Assembly: GCA_019454105.1 (NCBI GenBank) | Contig: CP075364.1 | Coordinates: 2,297,362-2,361,361 of the forward strand | Length of the DNA: 64,000 bases | Source of the DNA: Fimbriimonadaceae bacterium | GTDB lineage: Bacteria > Armatimonadota > Fimbriimonadia > Fimbriimonadales > Fimbriimonadaceae | Direction: 5' to 3' | Part shown: piece by piece, positions 8,369-16,884 of the stretch | How positions within the stretch are numbered: the stretch's first letter is position 1 | How the letters are laid out: each line of letters begins with the position of its first letter | Notes under the pieces: generated by a model | Told to the model about the DNA's origin: nothing | The model's database searches: none | The model's input: the letters and a program-made list of their open reading frames with translations, nothing else | Position numbers and translations under genes: made by a program

Positions 8369-9139
8369 ATGGTCCGCAAAGTATTCTTCGTTACTGGAGC
8401 TGCCAAGCCTGGCATCGGTGTTGCCGTGACCGCTCGCCTGCTTCGGGAGGGCCATCGAGTCATCGGAACCTATGAATCTGAGGATGCGGACTCAGCCAAA
8501 GCGCTGATTGCTCAACATGAGGGAGGTCAACTCAGTCTGCATACAGTCGATCATTCTAGTCGCTCACAGCTTGAAAACTTGGTCAAAAGCTTGGACACAC
8601 AGCTGAACGGCGTGGTTCACGCCCAGTTTCTTTTCGAGATGGAAGACCCGAATCACTTCGATCATGAGGTTTGGGATAAGAGCGTAGCGGTAAATCTCTC
8701 TGCACCGAATTACTTAACGCACGAAATGAGCAGTTTGCTTTTAGACGGATGCTCCATTGTTGTCATCACGAGCACTGAAGGCTTCATTGGTTCATTTGGA
8801 GCATCTTCGTACGCTGCGACCAAGGCGGCAATACATAACCTTGTTAAGTCACTTGCTAATAATCTCGGTAGCAGGATGATCCGCGTGAATGCGCTAGCGG
8901 CAGGATGGATCGGAGGTGTAATGGACACAGACGAAATATTTAACATGTCTCGGCGCATTACACCATTGGGTCGCTTAGGCTTGCCTGAGGAGGTCGCGGC
9001 TGTTGTATGGTTTTTGCTATCAGATGATTCGTCATTCGTTAATGCCACTACCATTACGGTAGATGGAGGCTACACGGCGGTCGATACGATCGCTAAGTAT
9101 GAGTTCGAACAATCCAAACGTGGTGGTGAGACGAGTTGA
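8369..9139 (+). CDS. Short-chain dehydrogenase/reductase (SDR)
   Basis: 256 residues with the NAD(P)-binding motif TGAAKPGIG (9-17), a catalytic Ser near 135 (ITSTEG), YAATK (148-152), and the usual C-terminal VDGGY. It is FabG-like in length and layout. I chose the ATG at 8369 because an AGGG motif precedes it and the product then starts directly at the first beta strand; an ATG 42 bases upstream has no RBS. Its stop overlaps the TTG start of the following oxygenase gene, so the two are coupled. The substrate is unknown; the linked Fe(II) oxygenase suggests a small biosynthetic or modification pathway. Codon use is AT-richer than in the backbone. Confidence 0.88.
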   Translation: MVRKVFFVTGAAKPGIGVAVTARLLREGHRVIGTYESEDADSAKALIAQHEGGQLSLHTVDHSSRSQLENLVKSLDTQLNGVVHAQFLFEMEDPNHFDHEVWDKSVAVNLSAPNYLTHEMSSLLLDGCSIVVITSTEGFIGSFGASSYAATKAAIHNLVKSLANNLGSRMIRVNALAAGWIGGVMDTDEIFNMSRRITPLGRLGLPEEVAAVVWFLLSDDSSFVNATTITVDGGYTAVDTIAKYEFEQSKRGGETS

Positions 9140-9789
9140 TCGACCGCTTTTCATGGCGCTCCTATGATTTGAACACTCTTTTGCCGGCCGATTGGCAACA
9201 GGCTATATTGAATGTATCTGAGGACGCCATTGCTAAGACATTGAAGCCGAGATCTGTAACTTCTCGAGAAGGCGACCCTGACCTCAGTATTCCAGTATTG
9301 ACCGTAGATGGGACTACTGTGAGACATCGATTGCCGTGGCTGTATTCGCTGTACGAGGGCCTTTTTCGGGACCTGGCGCAACTTGGGACTCATGAACCTG
9401 TTTCAGTCGCTGCCAATGCAGTCTATGGGGCAACGCTCAACGTCCAGCGCGGGGTGAAGATGCGTTACGAATGCCACGTCGACTCCAATCCGATTGAAGG
9501 GCTCCTCTACGTGACAGATCACCCCAAGGGATCAGGTGGGGAACTAGTTGTAGCAAACTCGACAATGGCTAACAGCGTTTCAGAAGTTGATGCGGATTGT
9601 AGCGTGGTGTACCCGGCGTCGGGGAATCTTATCTTCTTTGATGCAAGGCGTTTTGCTCACTATGTGCGGCCGCTCACTTCGGATTCGGCAGTGCGCGTGG
9701 TAGTGGCCATGAACTTCTATACACCTAGCAGCTCGGAGGCGGATCGTCCCAAAGACCTCAGCGGCCACTTATTCGGCTACCAGGAGTAG
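9136..9789 (+). CDS. 2-oxoglutarate/Fe(II)-dependent oxygenase
   Basis: 217 residues. The jelly-roll facial triad is visible as His114-x-Asp116 (YECHVDSNP) and His175 (RRFAHYVRPL), with Arg187 downstream as the likely 2-oxoglutarate ligand. GGELVV and SGNLIFFDARRF are typical core strands of prolyl-hydroxylase-like enzymes. The TTG start overlaps the stop of the SDR gene (TTGA) and a GGTGGTGAG stretch supplies the RBS. It probably hydroxylates a small molecule or peptide made by this operon. No signal peptide, so cytoplasmic. Confidence 0.82.
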   Translation: MIDRFSWRSYDLNTLLPADWQQAILNVSEDAIAKTLKPRSVTSREGDPDLSIPVLTVDGTTVRHRLPWLYSLYEGLFRDLAQLGTHEPVSVAANAVYGATLNVQRGVKMRYECHVDSNPIEGLLYVTDHPKGSGGELVVANSTMANSVSEVDADCSVVYPASGNLIFFDARRFAHYVRPLTSDSAVRVVVAMNFYTPSSSEADRPKDLSGHLFGYQE

Positions 9790-9792
9790 AGT

Positions 9793-10773
9793 GTGCGCGC
9801 CAACAAACAGCTAAAGAAGACTGAAAGAATCAAGAAGGCGTATGACTTCTGGCCGTACACTGAGTTGTTCCTTGGCTTGGTGCTCGGGCTCATTCTCTAT
9901 CTCATCAAGCAACCTGTTCTAGCGAACATTACTCTTATCCTTGGGCCAGCATTGTCTGGCAGTAGAATGCTGCTCACTAAGAAAATTGAAGAAGAGTTAG
10001 CTCCTGTCAAAAGCCTAGCCTTAGTAGTTGATCTTGAGAGGCAGATCGACGACCCGGAGCTTCTTGACTTCGTGCGATCCTACAATGAAGTTGTAACCGA
10101 AGATTTTCACCCGCTAAGAACACACCTTGTCCACAAGTCCACAAAACTGTTGAAGCAGTATGCGCGTGAGGAAAGGTCCGAGGAGTTAGCTACGGGAGCG
10201 TATTACCAATGGCTCTTACCGAAGCTTGAGAAGACTCAGCGTGGTGATCGCGTGTGGGCCGTTTCGATGATGATGGACTGCGAGTGGGATAGTTCACCAA
10301 GCGAGGAACGGTTTCTTGAAGAGAATATGTCAGCAGTTGAGAGAGGTGTGATTCTTGAAAGGGTCTTCGTGACTAAGTATAGTCAGCTTGCCGAAATGCT
10401 TGCGAATAAGGGAGTGCAAGCACATTCGTATAAAAGTGATTCAAATTTGAGGTCGTTTGTTGTGTTTGAGGAAGACCTACACAAGAAGGACCCAGAATTG
10501 CTACGGGAGATCAAAGATGGGTTCATTGCTTTCAACGACAAAGTTGTACTCATAGACGTGAGTTCTGAGGAGGGTATGCGAGGATTTTTCGTTCAGAAGA
10601 CGGCAGAAATCAGGTCTTATGCCCGAATGTTCGACCGCCTGAAAAATCTTGCTCGACCTCTGAACCATCCCTCTATATGCGCTAGAGACCAAGGGTCTTT
10701 GAATCAACGGCTTGCCGATTCCGCGGCGCCTCCCGAGGTTCCTCAACTTGAACAGGTAGATCAGCAGCCATAA
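9793..10773 (+). CDS. Two-helix membrane protein with unknown cytosolic domain
   Basis: 326 residues, GTG start with GGAG seven bases upstream. Two membrane helices lie at about 21-41 and 45-62. The rest is soluble and contains WAVSMMMDCEWDSSPSEERF and VERGVILERVFVTKYSQLAE, a pattern seen in effector-like or PLD-like sensor domains, but no HKD motif is present. It follows the oxygenase by three bases and is the third gene of the operon. No confident family. It could be the membrane effector or transporter partner of the two enzymes. Confidence 0.72.
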   Translation: MRANKQLKKTERIKKAYDFWPYTELFLGLVLGLILYLIKQPVLANITLILGPALSGSRMLLTKKIEEELAPVKSLALVVDLERQIDDPELLDFVRSYNEVVTEDFHPLRTHLVHKSTKLLKQYAREERSEELATGAYYQWLLPKLEKTQRGDRVWAVSMMMDCEWDSSPSEERFLEENMSAVERGVILERVFVTKYSQLAEMLANKGVQAHSYKSDSNLRSFVVFEEDLHKKDPELLREIKDGFIAFNDKVVLIDVSSEEGMRGFFVQKTAEIRSYARMFDRLKNLARPLNHPSICARDQGSLNQRLADSAAPPEVPQLEQVDQQP

Positions 10774-10810
10774 ACTAGCTTGATCGTTCAGCAAACGAGA
10801 CAAGGCTTGA

Positions 10811-11401
10811 GTGCGCGGCGTGACTTGGCAATGTCGAGCGATGAAGATAGAAGTGGCTGGCAAACAGTTCGTTTTCCCTCGGGAGTGCGCTTGCTGTGGC
10901 GGCTTTCCTGAAACGACGATCACGCTCAGTGGCACTGAACGGAATCGGAAGTCTCGCACTCGTGGTTGGGCTTGGGATGTGCCGTATTGCCAAGAGTGTC
11001 GTCGTCACGTCGCTCGTACTGACCGGGCTTTTATCGTAGGAATGTCCATTGCCGCTCTGTTCGGTTTTTGTTCGCTCCTGTACGCGCTTCTCGTCGAAAT
11101 GCGACTAGGCTTTGTCCTTTTCGCAGCATCTGTCCTGCTGACAATGCTGGTAACTGCTGTATTGATCCCTAGGATACGACCTGGAGCGGCATGTTGCACG
11201 GTCTCTCGCGCTCTTATCTACCTTGGGTCTGCTGGCAACATTCACTCTTTCGACTTCAAGTCCCGGCACTATGCGCGTGCTTTTGTTCGCGCGAACCGAC
11301 TAAAACTTGTCAACGCCTCAACGGTAGTGTCCCAGATGGTGAGGGATCTTCCCGTTAGCGAAAACCAGGTTGCGCGTCGGCTGGCGAAGCGTTTACGATA
11401 G
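10811..11401 (+). CDS. Zinc-ribbon-like membrane protein, hypothetical
   Basis: 196 residues. The N-terminal part has two Cys pairs (ECACCGG and YCQECRRH) spaced like a zinc ribbon, followed by two adjacent membrane helices (about 72-92 and 95-118). A GTG with AAGG upstream gives this start; an ATG 30 bases in is an alternative. The C-terminal third is basic and soluble. It lies 37 bases after the preceding membrane-protein gene and may belong to the same transcript. Family not recognised. Confidence 0.6.
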   Translation: MRGVTWQCRAMKIEVAGKQFVFPRECACCGGFPETTITLSGTERNRKSRTRGWAWDVPYCQECRRHVARTDRAFIVGMSIAALFGFCSLLYALLVEMRLGFVLFAASVLLTMLVTAVLIPRIRPGAACCTVSRALIYLGSAGNIHSFDFKSRHYARAFVRANRLKLVNASTVVSQMVRDLPVSENQVARRLAKRLR

Positions 11402-11468
11402 TTCGGTGAATGTTCGGTCTAATGTTCATTAAATGCGGCCACCTTGCCTGCCTTGGCACGCTCTGAGC

Positions 11469-11882
11469 ATGAAGAACAAATCAAGCACGTCCGGTCCGGT
11501 CCGTTGTCACAATCGCATCGCGGCGATCATGGCTCATACGAGTCGATACAGTTTTCGGGGAACGTCGAGGTTGGCTAAAGATGCAGGGGTCGCGAAGTCG
11601 ACAATTTGCCATTTGGCGCATGGCCAATCGAGCCCCATGTACGTCACGCTCAAGCGGATCGTCTCTCAACTGGAATTTCAAATCGCACGTCGACTGGGAA
11701 CTCGGGAGATTGTTTCGGAGGACGGAACTTACAAGACTCCGTTCGTTTGCCAGCTGGTCGGCTGCGCTGGCTGTTTGCCCGAGGGAGCGTTCCACCCCGA
11801 TGGCACGTTGAAGGACGAATGGTCGCATGTCCAACCGGGCAAGTGGACCGGTGACGTCGCTGAATTCGAGGGCTTGAACTGA
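11469..11882 (+). CDS. XRE-type helix-turn-helix protein
   Basis: 137 residues. An HTH fold is visible in TSRLAKDAGVAKSTICHLAH followed by SPMYVTLKRIVSQLE, the usual XRE recognition pattern. The C-terminal half contains CQLVGCAGCLPEGAFHPDGT, which has three Cys and may bind metal. I prefer the ATG at 11469; a frame extension to 11433 adds residues without an RBS. It overlaps the start of the nuclease-like gene downstream by one base. It probably regulates the element's replication or transfer module. Confidence 0.72.
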   Translation: MKNKSSTSGPVRCHNRIAAIMAHTSRYSFRGTSRLAKDAGVAKSTICHLAHGQSSPMYVTLKRIVSQLEFQIARRLGTREIVSEDGTYKTPFVCQLVGCAGCLPEGAFHPDGTLKDEWSHVQPGKWTGDVAEFEGLN

Positions 11883-12520
11883 TGGTGGGCGCACTAGATC
11901 GCTGCATCAGCGGCGGCAACAGCAGCAGCGGATTCTATGACACCCCTCGCATTGCGGCGCTCGACTTCAAGAGATTTCAGAGGTGTGTGTGGTTGTGGCT
12001 CGGGGCGTCCGGCTATAAGCATATGCGATCGGGCGGTCGTCGGTCTGAGCGTGGTCGCGGTGCTTCCGGTCCGGATTTCATTGTTCGAGTGGGTGAAGAT
12101 GGAATGGATGTGGCGGTGCAAGTGCGGCATTGGAACTCACCTGTTTCGAAGCGGGCGGTCGATGAGTTTCGAGGGTTGCTCCTCCGCGAGAACATTCCGG
12201 CCGGCATGATCGTGGCGAAGTCGCGCTGCTCTCGGGCCGCTCGTCTCGCCGCCGCCGAATATCCTGGGCGACCGATTCGCATCATTGGAATTGACCGGTT
12301 TGTCGAGTCGATGATGCAGCTCGAATTCGATCTCAGTGCCCGTTTCCTGAAGATGCTCGGAAAGGTGCGGCTAGGCTATGAAGCTGACCCGTCCATACCC
12401 CAAAGTCGCCGCACGGCGCGGACGTTGACTGACGTTGAATTCGGTAATCAGCGCCCCAACTGGTGGCTCCTCGTCCTCGCGCTCGTGCTACTCGGATTCG
12501 TTATTGCCGGAGCCGTGTGA
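11882..12520 (+). CDS. Mrr/restriction-endonuclease-like protein with C-terminal membrane anchor
   Basis: 212 residues. The core SGPDFIVRVGEDGMDVAVQV, then VRHWNSPVSKRAVDEFRGLL and PAGMIVAKSRCSRAARLAA, follows the Mrr-type PD-(D/E)XK layout with Asp and QxK in place. Here the usual Lys of QCK is Arg (QVR), so catalysis may be altered. A single helix at about 192-211 ends the protein, anchoring it in the membrane with the nuclease domain inside. It is coupled by single-base overlaps to genes on both sides in the replication/transfer operon. Confidence 0.72.
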   Translation: MVGALDRCISGGNSSSGFYDTPRIAALDFKRFQRCVWLWLGASGYKHMRSGGRRSERGRGASGPDFIVRVGEDGMDVAVQVRHWNSPVSKRAVDEFRGLLLRENIPAGMIVAKSRCSRAARLAAAEYPGRPIRIIGIDRFVESMMQLEFDLSARFLKMLGKVRLGYEADPSIPQSRRTARTLTDVEFGNQRPNWWLLVLALVLLGFVIAGAV

Positions 12521-12804
12521 TGAGCCGTCTTGAACCCATCGGTGAGTTGATCCCAAAGCAACCGAGTCATAAGCGGCGATTGAGTCCTGATGAAGCCATT
12601 CTCACGGACGCCGAAGAACTGACACTTGACCTCGTTCGAGTCGGAATTGGACTTCGTAAGGCTCAAAACCTCGTGGAGCGATATCCGCATGATCGGATCG
12701 CTCAGCAGTTAGAATGGCTGCCGCTTCGAGCCGCTCGTCGGCCCGCATCACTGCTCATTGCGGCGATTGAGAACAACTATGATCCTCCCGTCTATGCGAA
12801 GTAG
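12520..12804 (+). CDS. Small replication-associated protein
   Basis: 94 residues. The ATG overlaps the preceding stop as TGATG. The C-terminal part, RIAQQLEWLPLRAARRPASL followed by LIAAIENNYDPP, is the conserved tail that I associate with HTH proteins and replication initiators of plasmids and integrative elements, here standing alone. It overlaps the next, replication-protein-like, gene by 11 bases. Function inferred from context only. Confidence 0.65.
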   Translation: MSRLEPIGELIPKQPSHKRRLSPDEAILTDAEELTLDLVRVGIGLRKAQNLVERYPHDRIAQQLEWLPLRAARRPASLLIAAIENNYDPPVYAK

Positions 12805-13267
12805 ATTCACCCCCTTTCCAAACGTGATCTTGGATCGAGTCATGCCTCATTTGACCGACACTGAGTTCCGAGTCCTCGCCCTAATCGTGAGGCAAACACT
12901 CGGCTGGCAACAGGATCGAAAGTGGTTGAGCCACGGATGGATCAAGGAATGCACGGGGCGTGAGAGCGCCGCGGTCAGTCGTGCGGTGGATGGCCTTGTC
13001 AAGCGCGGTCTGGTGATTGTTCATGACCGCGCGGGCAGGAGGATCAACAAGGCTGCAGAACGCCGAAGGTCGCGTTCAAAGCTTTCCTATTCGGTTCATC
13101 ACCTATTTCTCGAATCTGAGCGGTATCGCTTGAGGATCGGGTTCGGCGCTCGCCAAAGGCGAACTTCGCAAAGCGAAAACAACAAAGGAAAGAAGAAGAA
13201 AGAAGAACACAGTTGGCTAACCTCACTCGACCTCAGTCGGAAATCTCAACGGTCTTGCCATGACTGA
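12794..13267 (+). CDS. Phage O-like replication protein (winged helix)
   Basis: 157 residues. RFTPFPNVILDRVMPHLTDT followed by EFRVLALIVRQTLGWQQDRK is the signature start of the replication protein O N-terminal winged helix, which binds origin iterons. The C-terminal half is basic, with KGKKKKEEHSWLT, and has no ATPase motif. I chose the ATG at 12794 because the product then starts right at the domain; an ATG at 12779 is possible. The stop lies inside the next gene. It probably starts replication of the excised element. Confidence 0.72.
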   Translation: MRSRFTPFPNVILDRVMPHLTDTEFRVLALIVRQTLGWQQDRKWLSHGWIKECTGRESAAVSRAVDGLVKRGLVIVHDRAGRRINKAAERRRSRSKLSYSVHHLFLESERYRLRIGFGARQRRTSQSENNKGKKKKEEHSWLTSLDLSRKSQRSCHD

Positions 13268-13571
13268 GCGCATACCAAACGCAGAGGTAGAACATTATCG
13301 GGTCGTCAACATCACTGAGCGCCAAAGCGACCTTAGTGGCAGAGGTCGTACGAAGTCGCCTCGTAATCTCCGGGAGGCTGATCTCAAGCGAGCGGGCCGC
13401 CGCTTTCGGGATCTCTTCCATGAAGCCAATCTAGCAGCGGTCAATGACCCAAACAAGTCTGAATACGAGGCCATTGACAACGAGCCCCCGGTCAGTCAGG
13501 AATTGGATCGAGACATCGCCGAGTTAGCGACGATCATCTTTGAGTTTTTTGACCAATGGAAACAGCAATAG
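13260..13571 (+). CDS. Hypothetical protein upstream of the serine recombinase
   Basis: 103 residues, charged, without membrane segments or recognised motifs; its C-terminus is an acidic helix (LDRDIAELATIIFEFFDQWK). It overlaps the preceding gene by eight bases and the recombinase by 16, so it is almost certainly co-translated. It could be a directionality or accessory factor for the recombinase, but nothing in the sequence proves this. Confidence 0.6.
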   Translation: MTERIPNAEVEHYRVVNITERQSDLSGRGRTKSPRNLREADLKRAGRRFRDLFHEANLAAVNDPNKSEYEAIDNEPPVSQELDRDIAELATIIFEFFDQWKQQ

Positions 13572-15124
13572 CCTACATTCGCGTTTCAGATCCAAAGCAA
13601 GTCGTTGACGGCAACTCGCTTGTAACTCAAGAAATCCAGGTCAGGCACCTTGCAGAGAGTCGTGGGTATTACTTCGACCGGCTCTTTGCTGAGCCTGGCG
13701 AGAGCGCCAAGACTGATCATCGCCCCGTCCTCCAGGAGATGCTCCGCTATTGTGTCCAGAACCGGGCACGGATCAACGTTTTGATCGTGCCACGCATTGA
13801 CCGACTGGCACGGAATACGTTCGACTACGCCTCTCTCAAAGTGAAGTTAAACCGAATTGGCATCAGGTTAGAGTCTGTCGGCGAGCGCATTGAGGACTCG
13901 CCAGTTGGTAGATTCACCGAAACTATCCTTGCATCGGTTGCTCAGTTCGACAATGAAGTCCGCGCCGAACGGTCTCGCAACGGCATGGTTCAGGCGGTTC
14001 GCGAGGGCCGTTGGGTGTTTGAAGCACCGTACGGCTACCGAAACATCCGCTTCAATGGCAAGGCGACCATCGAGCCCGAGCCTGATGAGGCTGCGACTGT
14101 TCGCCGCATATTCTTGGAATTGGCAGCTGGTGCTCACCCTAACGAGCTTCACCAGCGGCTAACCCGCCAAGGCATCCGGTTCACCCGCTCGCATTTCTTC
14201 AAGATCATCAGAAGCGAGAAGTATCTCGGAGTCATTAGAGCGTTTGGAGAAACGATCCAGGCGGCTCCGCCGTTCTTGCCGCTGGTTAGTCAAACCGAGT
14301 TCAGCGCGGCCCAGGCAGCAATTTCGAGGAAGACCTGGCCCCGAACGTACGATCGGGACAATCCCGACTTCCCTTTACGCGGCACGCTGAAATGCGCCTG
14401 TGGCCAGTTTATGACCGCCAGTTGGTCATCCGGTCGATCCAAACGATACTCACACTACCGCTGTTTGCATTGTCCACGGATCAATATTGCCACTAGCCTC
14501 GCTCACAAGCGGTTCGTGATGACGCTCAACTCCCTCAGCCTCAAACCGAGCGTTGCAGAACGTCTTGGACGATGCCTTGCTGCGAAAATGGTGGATTGGA
14601 ACGCGGATGTTGAGATAGAGCGCGAAACGGCGCGAAAAGAAATCGTACGAATCGAAGAACTTCGGGCGGCCATCGCGAGGAAGAACGCACTTGAAGTGAT
14701 TCCCGATGATCTGGCGAAGCAGCAACTGGGCGAGCTCGAAGCTGAATTGCGGCTCCTTCGCGAGCGAATGGCCCGCCAGATTCCAACAACCGAACAACTT
14801 GATTCGGCCATTCGGTTCGCCGTTGCCTTTGTGTCAAACCTCGGCAGCTTCTGGATCAAAGGGGATACCAAGCTCCAGAAGCACCTTCAGCGTTACCTCT
14901 TTGCCGATGGCATCGACTTTGCCGCACTTGGGCAGATTCGAACCGCCAAAAACGACCGATTAGCAGGTACGACCTCAACAAGAGGACCCGAGATGTCCTC
15001 GGTGGTGCCCCACCGTTTTGAAATTCCGAGCTTGTTTCGACTTACGAACGTTCGGAAAATGTCAGCTATTGAGCTGTGGGAGTCAGTCGTGGACCTTCAT
15101 CAGAGATTTGAAGTGTTTAAGTAG
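13556..15124 (+). CDS. Large serine recombinase
   Basis: 522 residues. The resolvase/invertase catalytic domain starts IAYIRVSDPKQ with nucleophile Ser11 and includes VPRIDRLAR. It is followed by the 'Recombinase' domain (APYGYRNIRFNGKATIEPEP) and a Cys4 zinc-ribbon region around 280-310 (LKCACGQ and YRCLHC), then a coiled coil at about 350-425. This matches the phiC31/Bxb1-like group, slightly short at the C-terminus. It carries out att-site integration or excision without a tRNA target. The same element also carries a tyrosine integrase, so this gene may mark a second nested element. Confidence 0.92.
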   Translation: METAIAYIRVSDPKQVVDGNSLVTQEIQVRHLAESRGYYFDRLFAEPGESAKTDHRPVLQEMLRYCVQNRARINVLIVPRIDRLARNTFDYASLKVKLNRIGIRLESVGERIEDSPVGRFTETILASVAQFDNEVRAERSRNGMVQAVREGRWVFEAPYGYRNIRFNGKATIEPEPDEAATVRRIFLELAAGAHPNELHQRLTRQGIRFTRSHFFKIIRSEKYLGVIRAFGETIQAAPPFLPLVSQTEFSAAQAAISRKTWPRTYDRDNPDFPLRGTLKCACGQFMTASWSSGRSKRYSHYRCLHCPRINIATSLAHKRFVMTLNSLSLKPSVAERLGRCLAAKMVDWNADVEIERETARKEIVRIEELRAAIARKNALEVIPDDLAKQQLGELEAELRLLRERMARQIPTTEQLDSAIRFAVAFVSNLGSFWIKGDTKLQKHLQRYLFADGIDFAALGQIRTAKNDRLAGTTSTRGPEMSSVVPHRFEIPSLFRLTNVRKMSAIELWESVVDLHQRFEVFK

Positions 15125-15204
15125 ATGGATGCCGCTTTGGAGATATCGTTGCTTCTTGTCGCGGACTAGATAAAAAACTAAACATGGGTTCCAAAGAGAG
15201 TCGC

Positions 15205-15474
15205 TCATCTCACGGTAGGCTCGTCTGTCACGCGCGCAACGGTAACTCCCCGCTCCTCAAGCACACGAAAAAGCTCGCTCAACTCAATTTCGAAACCGCG
15301 AGCGATCCGTGCCACGACATGAATGGACGGCATCTTGGACCCAAGCTCGATGTGGGTCATGTAGGTTCGGTGAATACCGCAACGATAGGCGAATCCTTCT
15401 TGGCTGTAGCCGCGCTGCGTACGCCATTCACGAACGAGCCGCCCAAATTCCTCGGATAAAGACAGCTCAGGCAT
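15205..15474 (-). CDS. XRE-family transcriptional regulator
   Basis: 89 residues. A complete HTH_3 domain: FGRLVREWRTQRGYSQEGFA, then YRCGIHRTYMTHIELGSK and PSIHVVARIARGFEIELSEL. ATG at 15474; a TTG one codon upstream is possible. It is convergent with the serine recombinase and divergent from the small membrane gene, which suggests a local repressor of element genes. No effector domain. Confidence 0.85.
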   Translation of the reverse strand: MPELSLSEEFGRLVREWRTQRGYSQEGFAYRCGIHRTYMTHIELGSKMPSIHVVARIARGFEIELSELFRVLEERGVTVARVTDEPTVR

Positions 15475-15575
15475 CAAATCACGATGAAGAGCGTTGCATT
15501 CGATTGTCTACATGCGATAAGCTGGTGACCTTCAGTCACCCTCGGTTGAAGTACCAGGGTGGCGAGGTGAGCGGT

Positions 15576-15845
15576 ATGCAAGGGTCTCAAAAATCGGGTT
15601 CATCGGTCGCCCGTGATCTGGTCGGAGGCATTGTGGGGGCCATGATTGGCTTCGGCCTGATGCGCCTCGGCCAATCCCGGATCGCTGATTTTGCGGTGGA
15701 GCAAGCACCTGGCTTCGGTTCCACCAGACGTGTTGACGAAACACCGATGATGCAGATTCTGATCTGGCTTGGTATTGCGCTAATGGTGATAGGTATCGCC
15801 TACGTTCTAGAGGGGCTTATTCGCGCTTCAAAGAGGACTGACTGA
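15576..15845 (+). CDS. Small two-helix membrane protein
   Basis: 89 residues with hydrophobic helices at about 14-32 (LVGGIVGAMIGFGLMRLG) and 62-82 (MQILIWLGIALMVIGIAYVL). The ATG has GAGGTG six bases upstream; longer upstream frames have no RBS and overlap the regulator. It ends two bases before the lipoprotein gene. No family recognised. Confidence 0.65.
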   Translation: MQGSQKSGSSVARDLVGGIVGAMIGFGLMRLGQSRIADFAVEQAPGFGSTRRVDETPMMQILIWLGIALMVIGIAYVLEGLIRASKRTD

Positions 15846-15847
15846 CG

Positions 15848-16849
15848 ATGAGAACGGTTGTCCTCTTGTTAGCTCTTACCGTCGCCAGCGGATGCGGTAG
15901 GAACGGGGATGATCTTGCGGAAGGGGTGCCTCCCGGAGAGCGGCCCTTGGATGTGCGTGGCGTCGTTCCACCTCCTCGGCCTAGTGACAACCTACCAGAT
16001 ACTAGTTCGAGTGTCGCAGAGACCGAATCCGAACCAGCAATAGGCTCAACCGAGCTCCAATTGCTTAAAACGCTCTCTGAGAATCTTGGCAAGGGGTTTG
16101 GTGAGGTAAACGCTGCGCTTGGCCCCCCGGACAAAACAGAGGGCGGCAGCAAATTGCATGCATACCGAACCTACTGGATGTGGTTGCCATCGTCGTCGCT
16201 TACGGTTAAACAGGGCATAAAGCAGGGAGGCCAACATAAAAGGGATGGCTCCATCTTTGTTGTTGCGGAGTTCACGCAGAAAATGGAGCTCTGCGCGTTA
16301 GGAGCGACGTGGCCACTCTTTGACGCCGAGAATCTTGTCAAAAGAAATGGCTTAATGGTTCCCGCCGTTAGACAGTCATTTCCTTCTCTACAACAGACCC
16401 TGGATCACCTTGGCATTGGAGAAGTGCGAGAGCCAGTGATTCTGGAAGGCGATGTTCAACAGAGTGCCGTTGAGGGGCAGAAGCCCACGGAACTCTGGAT
16501 ATCGAGGAACGGCCTTCGATTTGCTCCGCTGCGCGCTCTCTTTGTAGTCCACAAAGGAGACACCGAGTTTCACGTTCGGTGCTATGTGAACGAAGGGGCC
16601 GTCATCTCGCGAGTCGAGAGACTGAATGAATCAAGTGGTCAGCTTGAAACGGTAGAAACGGCCTCGATGAGCCGCTCTGCACTTCTTGCCTCCCCGATTT
16701 GCTCCGTCATGATTGCGAAGAAGGGCCATCGGATCGAGTATCCGCTATTGCCACCGGGAATTAGGCTTGCGCCAGCGCCACTTGATCAAATCCCACCCAC
16801 AAGAGCTGGAAACCTCCGGTCGGTTCGGGTGAAGCTGTCTCAGGATTAG
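15848..16849 (+). CDS. Predicted lipoprotein, hypothetical
   Basis: 333 residues. The start MRTVVLLLALTVASGCGRNG has a lipobox ending at Cys16, so it is predicted to be lipid-anchored. A Pro/Ser-rich linker (about 20-65) leads to a soluble domain without motifs I recognise. It is paired with the small membrane protein upstream. A GC-rich hairpin follows its stop. The function is unknown; a surface role for the mobile element is possible. Confidence 0.7.
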   Translation: MRTVVLLLALTVASGCGRNGDDLAEGVPPGERPLDVRGVVPPPRPSDNLPDTSSSVAETESEPAIGSTELQLLKTLSENLGKGFGEVNAALGPPDKTEGGSKLHAYRTYWMWLPSSSLTVKQGIKQGGQHKRDGSIFVVAEFTQKMELCALGATWPLFDAENLVKRNGLMVPAVRQSFPSLQQTLDHLGIGEVREPVILEGDVQQSAVEGQKPTELWISRNGLRFAPLRALFVVHKGDTEFHVRCYVNEGAVISRVERLNESSGQLETVETASMSRSALLASPICSVMIAKKGHRIEYPLLPPGIRLAPAPLDQIPPTRAGNLRSVRVKLSQD

Positions 16850-16860
16850 ACCAACAAGTT

Positions 16861-16884
16861 TGCCCCGCCGATTAAGGCGGGGCA
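16861..16884. terminator. Bidirectional hairpin between convergent genes
   Basis: A perfect 9-bp stem, TGCCCCGCC paired with GGCGGGGCA, with a 6-base loop. It lies between the convergent lipoprotein and ArdC genes, and the ArdC stop codon is within it. Confidence 0.7.
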
